NCBI GenBank assembly: GCA_947626705.1
Contig: CANQTJ010000052.1
Span: 1 to 10,518 of the forward strand
Direction of reading: 5' to 3'
DNA from: an uncultured Clostridia bacterium
Lineage (GTDB): Bacteria > Bacillota > Clostridia > TANB77 > CAG-508
DNA length: 10,518 bases
The notes beneath the pieces were generated by a model, which worked only from the letters and a program-made list of their open reading frames with translations, searched no databases and was not told where the DNA came from. Positions 1-6,094 of the stretch are shown here, piece after piece; within the stretch, counting starts at the first letter, position 1; the number at the start of each line of letters is the position of its first letter. The position numbers were made by a program, and so were the translations under genes.

Positions 1-1
1 T

Positions 2-343
2 TTAATAAATAGTTATGCATGGGACACAGCTATCGTATTTATACAAACATTTGGTAATAATAGCACATACTCAATGGAATCAAGTATAAATAAAAGTTTA
101 GTAACTACAGGAACAAATAATACAGATAATCAAGATAAAATATGCAATATATATGATATGGCAAGTAATCTTTTTGAATGGACAACAGAGACCTGTACCG
201 AATCGAACCTTCCATGTACTTACAGGGGAGGCTGTTACAACTACACCGGCAATTACACTAGCGCTCGCTACTTTCTCGCCACTTATAACAACTACAACTT
301 CATCGGATTCCGCCCACTTTTATATTGTAGCACTGAAAGCTAA
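2..343 (+). CDS. C-terminal part of an FGE-sulfatase/C-type-lectin-fold surface protein, probable DGR target (5' partial)
   Basis: The reading frame is open from base 2 to the TAA at 341-343, so this is the end of a longer gene that begins outside the window; the internal ATG at 74 has no good ribosome binding site. The visible 113 residues carry the hallmarks of the formylglycine-generating-enzyme-like (SUMF1/C-type lectin) fold: NIYDMASNLFEWTTE, then YRGG, and the terminal IGFRPLLY (compare the family pattern YDMAGNVWEWT...RGGS...GFR). Proteins with this C-terminus in gut Clostridia are often pilin-like or secreted, but the N-terminus is not visible here. No iron- or copper-centre chemistry can be inferred; these lectin-fold versions usually bind ligands rather than make formylglycine. 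Codons 230-304 are all NNY and mostly C-ending, unlike every other gene in the window, which suggests retroelement-driven variation. Fold assignment is confident; the exact role is not. Confidence 0.8.
   Translation, partial: LINSYAWDTAIVFIQTFGNNSTYSMESSINKSLVTTGTNNTDNQDKICNIYDMASNLFEWTTETCTESNLPCTYRGGCYNYTGNYTSARYFLATYNNYNFIGFRPLLYCSTES
187..330 (+). other. Candidate DGR variable region (VR) at the 3' end of the lectin-fold gene
   Basis: A sharply GC-richer island in otherwise AT-rich DNA covers the last part of the lectin-fold gene. From 230 to 304 there are 25 codons in a row ending in C or T (18 end in C), for example TAC, AAC, ACC, CTC, GCC, TTC. This is what adenine mutagenesis of AAY codons in a template repeat yields: the first two bases vary while the pyrimidine third base is kept. 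The non-varying block GGATTCCGCCC (305-315) near the 3' end is placed where an initiation-of-mutagenic-homology element would be. No reverse transcriptase or template repeat lies in the window, so the partner would have to be upstream or elsewhere in the genome. The outer limits of the region are approximate. Confidence 0.6.
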
Positions 344-442
344 AGCCGTAACTATAAAAAGTAAATAAATTAGTTTTATAACAAGTAAATATGAAGTTAA
401 GATATTAACGAATGAAATACGTTAGTTTTGGAAATTAAATTT

Positions 443-470
443 AAAGGTAGGTTTTTAAAATCTACCTTTT
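443..470 (+). terminator. Probable intrinsic terminator after the lectin-fold gene
   Basis: Stem AAAGGTAG (443-450) pairs perfectly with CTACCTTT (462-469) around an 11-base AT loop and is followed by a short T run. It lies 100 bases after the stop codon. The T tract is short, so termination could be weak; the hairpin could also work on the other strand. The rest of 344-569 shows no convincing gene, only a short open stretch on the minus strand (469-531) that may be a coding remnant. Confidence 0.4.
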
Positions 471-569
471 AAAAATCCATATCTTTAGATATATCCTCAA
501 TGTTTATTAAGTACGCCTTTTCTTCTAGCGCTTACAAAATTTTATGTTTTTTTATGTATTTAGATGTAT

Positions 570-598
570 TTGACAATATAGTTATAAAATGCTAAAAT
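570..598 (+). promoter_or_regulatory. Sigma-A promoter of the structured leader and membrane protein gene
   Basis: A consensus -35 TTGACA (570-575) is followed by exactly 17 bases and an extended -10, TGC-TAAAAT (590-598). Transcription would start near 605 and give a 5' leader of about 117 bases before the TTG start at 722. Confidence 0.75.
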
Positions 599-638
599 AA
601 TTGAAAATCAAAATGTTTTATAAATTTTAATGAAATAA

Positions 639-717
639 TGGTGTGTTTCAGGTATGCACTCCTAAGTGACCGATGGTGGTTCGAGTACGCCTGGGCACAC
701 CAATATGGTGTGGAGGG
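639..717 (+). promoter_or_regulatory. Structured 5' leader RNA with two competing folds, ending at the ribosome binding site
   Basis: This GC-rich block lies between a strong promoter and the TTG start at 722. Fold A is a long hairpin: TGGTGTG (639-645) with CACACCA (696-702), continued by TTCAGG (647-652) with CCTGGG (690-695; two G-U pairs) and then by TGCACTC (655-661) with GAGTACG (683-689; one C-A mismatch). Fold B pairs the same CACACCA with a second identical TGGTGTG (706-712), forming a 7-bp hairpin with a 3-base loop that ends on the first base of the ribosome binding site GGAGGG (712-717). The two folds exclude each other, so the leader could switch translation. It does not match any riboswitch class that I recognise. 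The inner segment around 656-677 faintly recalls the CCGATGGT part of 5S rRNA, but the other half of 5S is absent. Confidence 0.55.
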
Positions 718-721
718 TAAT

Positions 722-1474
722 TTGAAAGAAAAAATAAAAAAAATTATAAATACTACACAATTTCATATATGTATGGTAGCATTTATAGTAATAACTATAT
801 TATTAGTAGTAAGTGTAATTTCTTTAAAATACAGTGTTGAGGGAGAAGCAAACTTACCATTTTATTTATCAAAAATATCCATAATAAGCAGTGTAGAAGG
901 TATAGATAATCAGAATACTGAAAATATGTGGGATTTAAATGTAAATCAAAATAATGATATATACTTATATATTAAAAAGAATGATGACTATAATGAAACA
1001 GAAGTTATTAAAGATATTACATTAGAAAACTTTAATATTATACAAAATCCTCAAAAAGGGGAAGTAAAGTTATTAAAACCAGATAATAATATTGAAAGTG
1101 TTATATTTAAAAATACTATAGAAAATCAAGTAGATAAAATACAATATATAGGTAGCATAGATTCAAGTATAAAAGATTTAAAAATATCTAATCAAGGAGG
1201 ATTAGTTGTGTTTAGATATGCAATTAATAATATAGGAAATTATATTTCAAATGAAGATGAACAAATAAATCATAGTGAATTATTGAAGAGATTATCTATA
1301 AATAATGATGATTTAAAATTTAGCGTTTCTTTTGATATATATATTAATTTAAATTCTCAAAAAACCTATAAAGCCAATGCATATTTAGACTTGCCTGTAA
1401 ATGATGTTGTTAATGATGGAACTCAAAGCATTGAATATACAGATTTAGAAAATATAGTGTTTAAAAGGGAGTAA
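722..1474 (+). CDS. Membrane-anchored protein of unknown function
   Basis: The frame is open from 638, but the likely start is the TTG at 722: it follows GGAGGG (712-717) by four bases and gives a natural N-terminus, MKEKIKKII, before a hydrophobic segment. Starting at 638 would translate the structured leader. The 250-residue product has a single membrane anchor at about residues 16-35 and a hydrophilic, probably extracytoplasmic, body rich in Asn, Ile, Asp and Lys, with no Cys in the body and no enzymatic motif I can name. It contains EGEANLPFYLSKISIISSVEG just after the membrane segment, which reminds me of a conserved hypothetical family of Clostridia. It has its own promoter and is separated from the downstream SRP RNA by another promoter, so it is probably monocistronic. 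Function not known; the structured leader suggests it is regulated at translation. Confidence 0.8.
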   Translation: MKEKIKKIINTTQFHICMVAFIVITILLVVSVISLKYSVEGEANLPFYLSKISIISSVEGIDNQNTENMWDLNVNQNNDIYLYIKKNDDYNETEVIKDITLENFNIIQNPQKGEVKLLKPDNNIESVIFKNTIENQVDKIQYIGSIDSSIKDLKISNQGGLVVFRYAINNIGNYISNEDEQINHSELLKRLSINNDDLKFSVSFDIYINLNSQKTYKANAYLDLPVNDVVNDGTQSIEYTDLENIVFKRE

Positions 1475-1559
1475 TTAGTTTTTAATTAAATGAGGAAAAA
1501 TGATAGATTGTTTACTAGTAAGATATAATAAAAAAATTGAAACTGTAAGAGAAAAATAC

Positions 1560-1588
1560 TTGATAAATTATTAAATAAAGTATATAAT
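1560..1588 (+). promoter_or_regulatory. Sigma-A promoter of the SRP RNA gene
   Basis: TTGATA (1560-1565), a 17-base spacer and a perfect TATAAT (1583-1588) place the transcription start at about 1595-1596, which coincides with the first paired base of the SRP RNA stem. The same promoter may also supply dnaX transcripts. The stretch 1475-1559 before it holds no gene I can support. Confidence 0.8.
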
Positions 1589-1596
1589 ACAAAGGT

Positions 1597-1722
1597 ATAA
1601 AGTTTAATCTTTGTATAGAGGGAATCCAATAAAGACCTACGAACCTTGTCAGGTCCGGAAGGAAGCAGCAATAAGTAGAAAATCTTTATGTGGAAACTCT
1701 CTATAGAGAGATTGAACTTTAT
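1597..1722 (+). ncRNA. ffs: Bacterial signal recognition particle RNA (4.5S/small SRP RNA)
   Basis: The diagnostic domain IV is present: GTCAGGTCCGGAAGGAAGC starts at 1648, with the GGAA tetraloop at about 1657-1660 and the asymmetric bulge that binds the M domain of Ffh. The arms close as expected: ATAAAG (1629-1634) with CTTTAT (1684-1689), TATAGAGGG (1614-1622) with CTCTCTATA (1697-1705, one G-U), and a basal helix of 14 bp, 1597-1610 with 1709-1722 (one G-U). The RNA guides Ffh and FtsY in co-translational targeting of membrane proteins. At ~126 bases it is slightly longer than the common small form because of the basal helix; the mature ends may be trimmed. No T run follows, so read-through into dnaX, which begins 25 bases later, is likely. 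Confidence 0.93.
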
Positions 1723-1747
1723 TAAAGATATAAAGGATGTGATAATA

Positions 1748-3370
1748 TTGGGGTACACAGCTCTTTATAGAAAATTTAGACCAACTACTTTTGATGAACT
1801 TGTAGGGCAAGAACATATTACGAGAACGTTAAAAAATCAAATTATAGCTGATAGAGTAGGACATGCATATTTATTTAATGGTGGGAGAGGAACAGGAAAA
1901 ACTTCATCTGCTAAAATTTTGGCAAGAGCGATAAATTGCTTGAATCCAAAAAATGGAGAGCCTTGTAATGAATGTGAAATTTGTAAAGGAGCTATGAATG
2001 GTTCACTTACGGATATTGTAGAAATGGACGCTGCATCAAATAATAGTGTTGAAGATATAAGAAGTATTCGTGAGGAAGTTAATTTTTTGCCAACAAAGGC
2101 AAAGTATAGAGTATATATAATAGATGAGGTTCATATGCTTTCTTCAGGTGCTTTTAATGCATTATTAAAGACACTTGAAGAACCACCAGAACATGTTAAA
2201 TTTATTTTAGCAACAACTGAACCACAGAAGTTACCAGCGACGATACTTTCAAGATGTCAAAGGTTTGATTTTAAAAGAATATCTGACGAAGATATTATGA
2301 AGAGATTAAAAATAGTTTGTAATGAAAGTGAAATAGAAGCTAATGAAGGTGCGCTAAAGATGATTGCAACATTATCAGAAGGCGCAATGAGAGATGCTCT
2401 ATCTATTTTAGAAAGATGTGTACAAGATGGAGAAAATAAAATTGATGAAAATAAGATTAGAGAATTAGTTGGAATTCCTAAAATAACTTTTGTACACAAT
2501 ATTATTGAATCGATTGTAGAATATGATATAGAAAAAGCTTTAAATAGTATAGAAGAAATATTAAAACAGGGCAATGATTTAAATAACTTTTTGTGGGAAA
2601 TTATTAAATATGTTAAGGATATCTTGGTATATAAAACTTCTGGAAAAGTAGATTTATATAGCGAGGAAGATATACAAAATATAAAAATTATAAGTGAAAA
2701 ATTAACAAAGGAAAGATTGGTATATTTAATTTATGAGTTTTCAAATCTTGAAAATGATATAAAATGGTCAACGCAAAAAACAATAATATTTCAAGCTGGA
2801 ATTATAAGACTATGTAGTAAAGAAGTAGGAAATATTAATAATATAGAAGAAAGAATACAAAAAATAGAAAATTATTTAAAATCAGGAAAATTTCAAGCTC
2901 AATCAAATATAGATGGGCAAATTAAAAATAATAATATTATTACATCAAGTGTTAATGAAAATAAAAAAATAGATGCTGTTTCATCAGTAAAACCTGTTAT
3001 AAAAACTACTTCTAATTCAAAGAGTTATTCAAGTGATTTAAGTAAGAGTTGGCCTAAAATGATAAATGACTTAAAACAGAATGGAAAAATAGTTTTATAT
3101 ACTAATTTAATAAATACAAAAGCAGAACAAGTAGATGATAATGTAGTAGAAATAAAATTTCCTAAACCAATAAATGCATTTGGAAAATCTGTGTTAGAAA
3201 AACAAGAAAATGTAAAAGAAATTTCAAATTTAATTTCAATGGCTTGTGGGAAAGATATGAAAATAAAATATATTTCAGATATTCAAAATCAGACTTTTAA
3301 GAATAATCCAGAAGATGATATACAAAAGTTAGCGAATGAATCAAATATACCGTTTAATATAATAGATTAG
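1748..3370 (+). CDS. dnaX: DNA polymerase III subunits gamma/tau (clamp loader ATPase)
   Basis: DnaX is the ATPase of the clamp loader that opens the beta clamp and, as tau, ties polymerase cores to the helicase. I choose the TTG at 1748, giving MGYTALYRKFRP, the standard N-terminus of the family; GGATGTGAT (1735-1743) is a near-perfect ribosome binding site before it. The GTG at 1739 lies inside that site, and a start at 1688 would fall within the SRP RNA. Numbered from the TTG, the 540 residues show a Walker A (GGRGTGKT, 45-52), the zinc-binding cysteines C64, C73, C76 and C79, Walker B with DEVH (126-129), and the SRC sensor (168-170). The clamp-loader collar runs to about residue 360; after a low-complexity Asn/Ser/Lys linker, a C-terminal domain from about 430 to 520 (KSWPKMINDLKQ...) is typical of Firmicutes tau. 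An A7 run at 2963-2969 sits in the linker. Confidence 0.96.
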   Translation: MGYTALYRKFRPTTFDELVGQEHITRTLKNQIIADRVGHAYLFNGGRGTGKTSSAKILARAINCLNPKNGEPCNECEICKGAMNGSLTDIVEMDAASNNSVEDIRSIREEVNFLPTKAKYRVYIIDEVHMLSSGAFNALLKTLEEPPEHVKFILATTEPQKLPATILSRCQRFDFKRISDEDIMKRLKIVCNESEIEANEGALKMIATLSEGAMRDALSILERCVQDGENKIDENKIRELVGIPKITFVHNIIESIVEYDIEKALNSIEEILKQGNDLNNFLWEIIKYVKDILVYKTSGKVDLYSEEDIQNIKIISEKLTKERLVYLIYEFSNLENDIKWSTQKTIIFQAGIIRLCSKEVGNINNIEERIQKIENYLKSGKFQAQSNIDGQIKNNNIITSSVNENKKIDAVSSVKPVIKTTSNSKSYSSDLSKSWPKMINDLKQNGKIVLYTNLINTKAEQVDDNVVEIKFPKPINAFGKSVLEKQENVKEISNLISMACGKDMKIKYISDIQNQTFKNNPEDDIQKLANESNIPFNIID

Positions 3371-3534
3371 TTTTTATGATAAAAATTTATGTTGAACTTA
3401 ATATTAATTAAAGATTAACTGTTTTTAAAATCTGTTTTTAAATTAAAATTATAATAGATTTTAACAATAACAAATATATATATATAAAATCATACTATAT
3501 ATAATATATAAATATAATAAAGGAGGAATTATAA

Positions 3535-3879
3535 ATGTCAAAAAGAGGAGGTTTCCCAGGAGGAATGGGAGGATTTGGCGGAATGAATATAAATAATTTA
3601 ATGAAAGAAGCAAAAAAAATGCAAGCTGAAATGCAAAAATCTCAAGAAGAACTTGCAACAAAGGAGTTTGATGCAACAGCTGGTGGAGGAGCTATAAGCG
3701 TAAAAGTTACAGGAGAAAAAGTATTAAAGGAAATAAAAATAAAACCAGATGTTGTTGATCCAGATGATGTTGAAATGTTAGAAGACTTGATTTTAACATG
3801 TGTAAACGAAGCTTTAAGAAAAGTAGATTCTGCGCAAAGTCAAGAATTAGGTAAATTTAATATACCTGGATTAATGTAA
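3535..3879 (+). CDS. ybaB: YbaB/EbfC family nucleoid-associated protein
   Basis: A 114-residue protein of the usual size for the family, which forms DNA-binding dimers and is almost always found between dnaX and recR. The start is fixed by AAAGGAGGAATT just before the ATG. The Gly/Met-rich opening (RGGFPGGMGGFGGMN) is common in Firmicutes members. The helix NNLMKEAKKMQAEMQKSQEEL (about residues 21-41) is the signature coiled segment of the dimer tweezer, followed by the beta region EFDATAGGGAISVKVTGE and the final helices with VNEALRKVDSAQS. The gap of 164 bases to dnaX shows no clear terminator; TTAACA (3461-3466), 16 bases, TATAAA (3483-3488) could be an extra promoter but is weak. Probably co-transcribed with dnaX and recR. 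Confidence 0.95.
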   Translation: MSKRGGFPGGMGGFGGMNINNLMKEAKKMQAEMQKSQEELATKEFDATAGGGAISVKVTGEKVLKEIKIKPDVVDPDDVEMLEDLILTCVNEALRKVDSAQSQELGKFNIPGLM

Positions 3880-3885
3880 TTTTAA

Positions 3886-3964
3886 GATGATATATAAATA
3901 TTATTTTTTAAAAACATAAGATGTTCTATTAAGGCATTGATTTTTATAATATTTATATATCATC
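3886..3964. repeat. 19-bp perfect inverted repeat between ybaB and recR
   Basis: GATGATATATAAATATTAT (3886-3904) is the exact reverse complement of ATAATATTTATATATCATC (3946-3964). The 41 intervening bases can add five more pairs, AAAAA (3910-3914) with TTTTT (3941-3945), after a T5 bulge. The hairpin begins 6 bases after the ybaB stop and ends 29 bases before the recR ATG. No T run follows either arm, so it does not look like a standard terminator; it may be an RNA-processing or stabilising hairpin, or a remnant of a small hairpin-type mobile repeat. No target-site duplication is visible at the edges. Confidence 0.8.
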
Positions 3965-3993
3965 ATTTCATTAAAACTAAAAGGAGTAAAAAA

Positions 3994-4593
3994 ATGTCGT
4001 TATATTCACCATCTATAGAAAAGTTAATTGAAAGTTTTGAAAAATTGCCTAGTATTGGACATAAAACTGCTGCTAGACTTGCTTTTTATATTTTAAACTG
4101 TTCAGAGCAAGAAACAAATGAATTTATAAAATCTATAATAGATGCGAAAAAGAATTTGAAATATTGTAGTAAATGTTTTAATATATCAGATACAGATCCA
4201 TGTCCAATTTGTTCTAGTCCTAAAAGGGATCAATCTTTAATATGTGTTGTAGAAGATGTTAGAGATATTGTTGCTATGGAAAAAACACATGAGTTTAGGG
4301 GAGTATATCATGTACTACATGGTTCAATATCTCCTATGAATGGAATTGGACCAGATGATATAAAAATAAAAGAATTATTATCAAGACTTATGGAAGGACA
4401 AGTTAAAGAAGTTATACTGGCTACTAATCCTAGAGTTGAAGGAGAGGCAACTGCTATGTATCTATCTAAATTAATAAAACCTTTAGGTATTAAAGCAACT
4501 AGAATAGCACATGGAATACCTGTTGGAGGAGATTTAGAGTACACAGATGAGATTACTTTAACTAAAGCATTAGAAGGCAGAAGAGAAATATAG
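3994..4593 (+). CDS. recR: Recombination mediator protein RecR
   Basis: RecR works with RecO and RecF to load RecA on gapped, SSB-covered DNA; the protein forms a ring-shaped tetramer. The 199-residue length is standard. The ATG at 3994 is preceded by AAAAGGAGT; the longer frame from 3937 would add non-family sequence and run through the inverted repeat. Visible parts in order: helix-hairpin-helix (LPSIGHKTAARLAF, 18-31), a C4 zinc finger (C58, C61, C70, C73), a Toprim domain starting at ICVVEDVRDI (83-92) with the acidic residue E87 and the conserved ATNPRVEGEAT (143-153), and the C-terminal motif GGDLEYTDEITL (178-189). It ends the dnaX-ybaB-recR cluster and converges on a small minus-strand gene only 25 bases away, with no recognisable terminator between them. 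Confidence 0.97.
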   Translation: MSLYSPSIEKLIESFEKLPSIGHKTAARLAFYILNCSEQETNEFIKSIIDAKKNLKYCSKCFNISDTDPCPICSSPKRDQSLICVVEDVRDIVAMEKTHEFRGVYHVLHGSISPMNGIGPDDIKIKELLSRLMEGQVKEVILATNPRVEGEATAMYLSKLIKPLGIKATRIAHGIPVGGDLEYTDEITLTKALEGRREI

Positions 4594-4618
4594 TATGTAC
4601 TGTAAATTATCAAAGTTA

Positions 4619-4789
4619 TTAAGTTTCTATTGATTTTTTAGTTGCTATTATTGCTAAGTTATCAGCAAAAGCATCAAAAAAATTAGATAAAATATTTATT
4701 TCATTTGCTGTTAAATTTTCACTAATTAAAATTGCTAAGCTACTAGATAATCCAATTAAATCGCAACTTGATAAATCAGAAAAACACAT
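4619..4789 (-). CDS. Small conserved protein, DUF6774-like (56 aa)
   Basis: Reading the minus strand from the ATG at 4789 gives a 56-residue protein, MCFSDLSSCDLIGLSSSLAI..., ending with TAA at 4619-4621. AGAGGTG stands about 6-7 bases before the ATG, a good ribosome binding site. The pattern is a short helical protein: a polar opening with two Cys, a hydrophobic helix (LIGLSSSLAILISENL), a short polar turn with LTANEINIL, and a second helix (FFDAFADNLAIIATKK). This closely recalls the DUF6774 family of small Clostridia proteins (pattern: hydrophobic helix, LSDDEL-like turn, LGDTLA-like helix). The family has no known function. It lies in an otherwise empty stretch and is convergent with recR. 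Codon use is normal for the window. The family name is from memory and needs a profile search; that it is a real gene is likely. Confidence 0.7.
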   Translation of the reverse strand: MCFSDLSSCDLIGLSSSLAILISENLTANEINILSNFFDAFADNLAIIATKKSIET

Positions 4790-4846
4790 AAAATACACCT
4801 CTTTGTATATTATGTGTTTTAATATTTTTTGTACCTGTAAAAGTAG

Positions 4847-4878
4847 TAATTAATAAAATAAATGTATTTTATTAATTA
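4847..4878. repeat. 14-bp perfect AT-only inverted repeat
   Basis: TAATTAATAAAATA (4847-4860) and TATTTTATTAATTA (4865-4878) are perfect reverse complements around the 4-base loop AATG. It lies 29 bases downstream of the glycosyltransferase stop (minus strand) and upstream of the small gene. It may end or stabilise the glycosyltransferase mRNA, although it has no GC pairs and no strong T tail on the minus strand. Confidence 0.55.
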
Positions 4879-4907
4879 TAGTAAAAAAATTATTAAATCT
4901 GATATTT

Positions 4908-6035
4908 CTAATTAGATAAAATTATTTTGCATATATTTTCTGTGGCAAATTTTTTAGCTAAAAGTTCAGTATTATTTTTCATACTTTCTAATTTTTCATT
5001 ATTATAAAATAAATTTTTAAATATTTCGTTTGCAGAGTCGTTTTTTCTTATCCAAATACCTGTACCGTTTTTTTCTAAAAATTCTGCGTTTTCTTCTTCC
5101 TGACCTGGAATTGGATTTATTATTATCATTGGCAAGTTTGATGCTAGACTTTCAGAAGTTGTTAAACCACCTGGTTTTGAAACTACTAAATCAGATATAG
5201 ACATTAGTTCTGGTACTTCATTTGTATATTCTAAAATTTTTATGGAGTTTCGTTTTTGGAATTTTTCTACAATACTTTCAAATTGTGCTTTCATTTTTTC
5301 ATTTTTTCCTGCTATTGCTATAATTTGAATATTATCAAAGTTTTGTACTAAATCTTCAAAAATTTGTATAGTTTTAGTTTTTCCTAAACCGAATTCTCCA
5401 CCTCCAAAAAATAATATAGTTTTTTTATTTTCTTCTAATTTATATTTATTTAATATTTCTTTTTTATTATATTGTTGTAAAAATTTTGATGAAATTGGAA
5501 TTCCTGTTGAAAATATTTTAGAATTATCTATGTTTTTTGAAATTAAGTATTGTTTCATTTCATCATGTGCAACAAAAAAATAATCGGTATATTCATTTCC
5601 TATTAGCCATTGGTCATGTGGAGAAAAGTCTGTCATAATAGTTGCTATTTTAGAATTTATTTTTCTTTTTCTTTTTAAATAACTACACATTTGACTTCCA
5701 AATGGGTGAGTTGAAATTATTAAATCTGGTTTCTTTTTTCTTAATAGTTTCATAAGTTTTATAGCAAATATCATATTAGATCTTGAACATATATGAGCTA
5801 AAGGGCCTTTTTGAGAGTCTGAATAAATTTTCCCCCAAGCCCATGGAAGTTTTTTTGCCATTTCTTTATATGCAGTAGTAGTTATTTTTTCTATTGGTTT
5901 ATTTACATATTTCATACAATCAATTAATTCTGTTTCACAATCATTATAATTATTATCAATATATTCTTTTATTGATTTTGCAGCATTTAAATGTCCTCCA
6001 CCGTAGGAAGCATAAAAAATTAATATTCTTTTCAT
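4908..6035 (-). CDS. MGDG-synthase/UgtP-type glycosyltransferase (probable diacylglycerol glycosyltransferase)
   Basis: A 375-residue GT-B glycosyltransferase of the GT28/MurG superfamily, in the branch that transfers glucose or galactose from a UDP-sugar to diacylglycerol at the cytoplasmic membrane, making glycolipids and lipoteichoic-acid anchors. The N-terminal acceptor-binding domain (MGDG_synth type) shows YASYGGGHLNAA (8-19, with H15), STHPFGS (108-114) and TDFSPHDQW (135-143). The C-terminal donor-binding domain shows FFGGGEFG (209-216), VSKPGGLTTSES (285-296), the nucleotide-sugar motif, and NPIPGQEEENAEFL (307-320). There is no membrane span, as expected for a peripheral enzyme. AGAGGTG precedes the ATG at 6035. 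It is divergent from sleB with its own promoter. The exact sugar and acceptor cannot be read from the sequence, so I give no gene symbol; ugtP-like is the nearest name. Confidence 0.88.
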   Translation of the reverse strand: MKRILIFYASYGGGHLNAAKSIKEYIDNNYNDCETELIDCMKYVNKPIEKITTTAYKEMAKKLPWAWGKIYSDSQKGPLAHICSRSNMIFAIKLMKLLRKKKPDLIISTHPFGSQMCSYLKRKRKINSKIATIMTDFSPHDQWLIGNEYTDYFFVAHDEMKQYLISKNIDNSKIFSTGIPISSKFLQQYNKKEILNKYKLEENKKTILFFGGGEFGLGKTKTIQIFEDLVQNFDNIQIIAIAGKNEKMKAQFESIVEKFQKRNSIKILEYTNEVPELMSISDLVVSKPGGLTTSESLASNLPMIIINPIPGQEEENAEFLEKNGTGIWIRKNDSANEIFKNLFYNNEKLESMKNNTELLAKKFATENICKIILSN

Positions 6036-6065
6036 TGAACACCTCTTTATAAATTGATTTATATT

Positions 6066-6094
6066 ATTTTAGCATATCTAAGTATTTTTGTATA
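6066..6094 (-). promoter_or_regulatory. Sigma-A promoter of the glycosyltransferase gene
   Basis: On the minus strand, TATACA (complement of 6089-6094), a 17-base spacer and an extended -10, TGC-TAAAAT (-10 at 6066-6071), sit about 30 bases before the ATG. The extended -10 is the same TGCTAAAATAAT seen at 590-601. Confidence 0.6.

Noticed and set aside
153..368. Second plus-strand frame over the lectin-fold region
   Set aside because: It overlaps the clearly conserved frame ending at 343 and has no family features.
656..690. Partial likeness to 5S rRNA (CCTAAGTG then CCGATGGT)
   Set aside because: The 5' half of 5S rRNA and the loop E partner GAGAGTAGG are missing; the likeness covers too few bases to call.
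639..702. tRNA-like look of the leader (GGTTCGAGT at 678-686 and an end in CACACCA)
   Set aside because: The T-arm does not close properly, the acceptor would consume the CCA in its own stem, and there is no anticodon arm; the long-hairpin fold explains the pairing better.
1491..1529. Tiny open frame MRKNDRLFTSKI
   Set aside because: Twelve codons, no ribosome binding site and no family match; chance in AT-rich DNA.
1688..1747. Longer dnaX start at 1688 or GTG at 1739
   Set aside because: 1688 is inside the SRP RNA, and the GTG is part of the ribosome binding site for the TTG at 1748; the family N-terminus begins at the TTG.
1486..1758. Minus-strand open frame of 90 codons
   Set aside because: It lies antisense to the SRP RNA, its promoter and the dnaX start, has no ribosome binding site and gives low-complexity sequence.
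2257..2574. Minus-strand open frame inside dnaX
   Set aside because: It is a shadow of the conserved dnaX frame with no start signals.
3937..3993. Longer recR start at 3937
   Set aside because: The added residues are not RecR-like and overlap the inverted repeat; the ATG at 3994 has AAAAGGAGT and the family N-terminus.
4308..4613. Minus-strand open frame inside recR
   Set aside because: It is a shadow of the Toprim-encoding region; the real minus-strand gene starts at 4789 in a different stretch.
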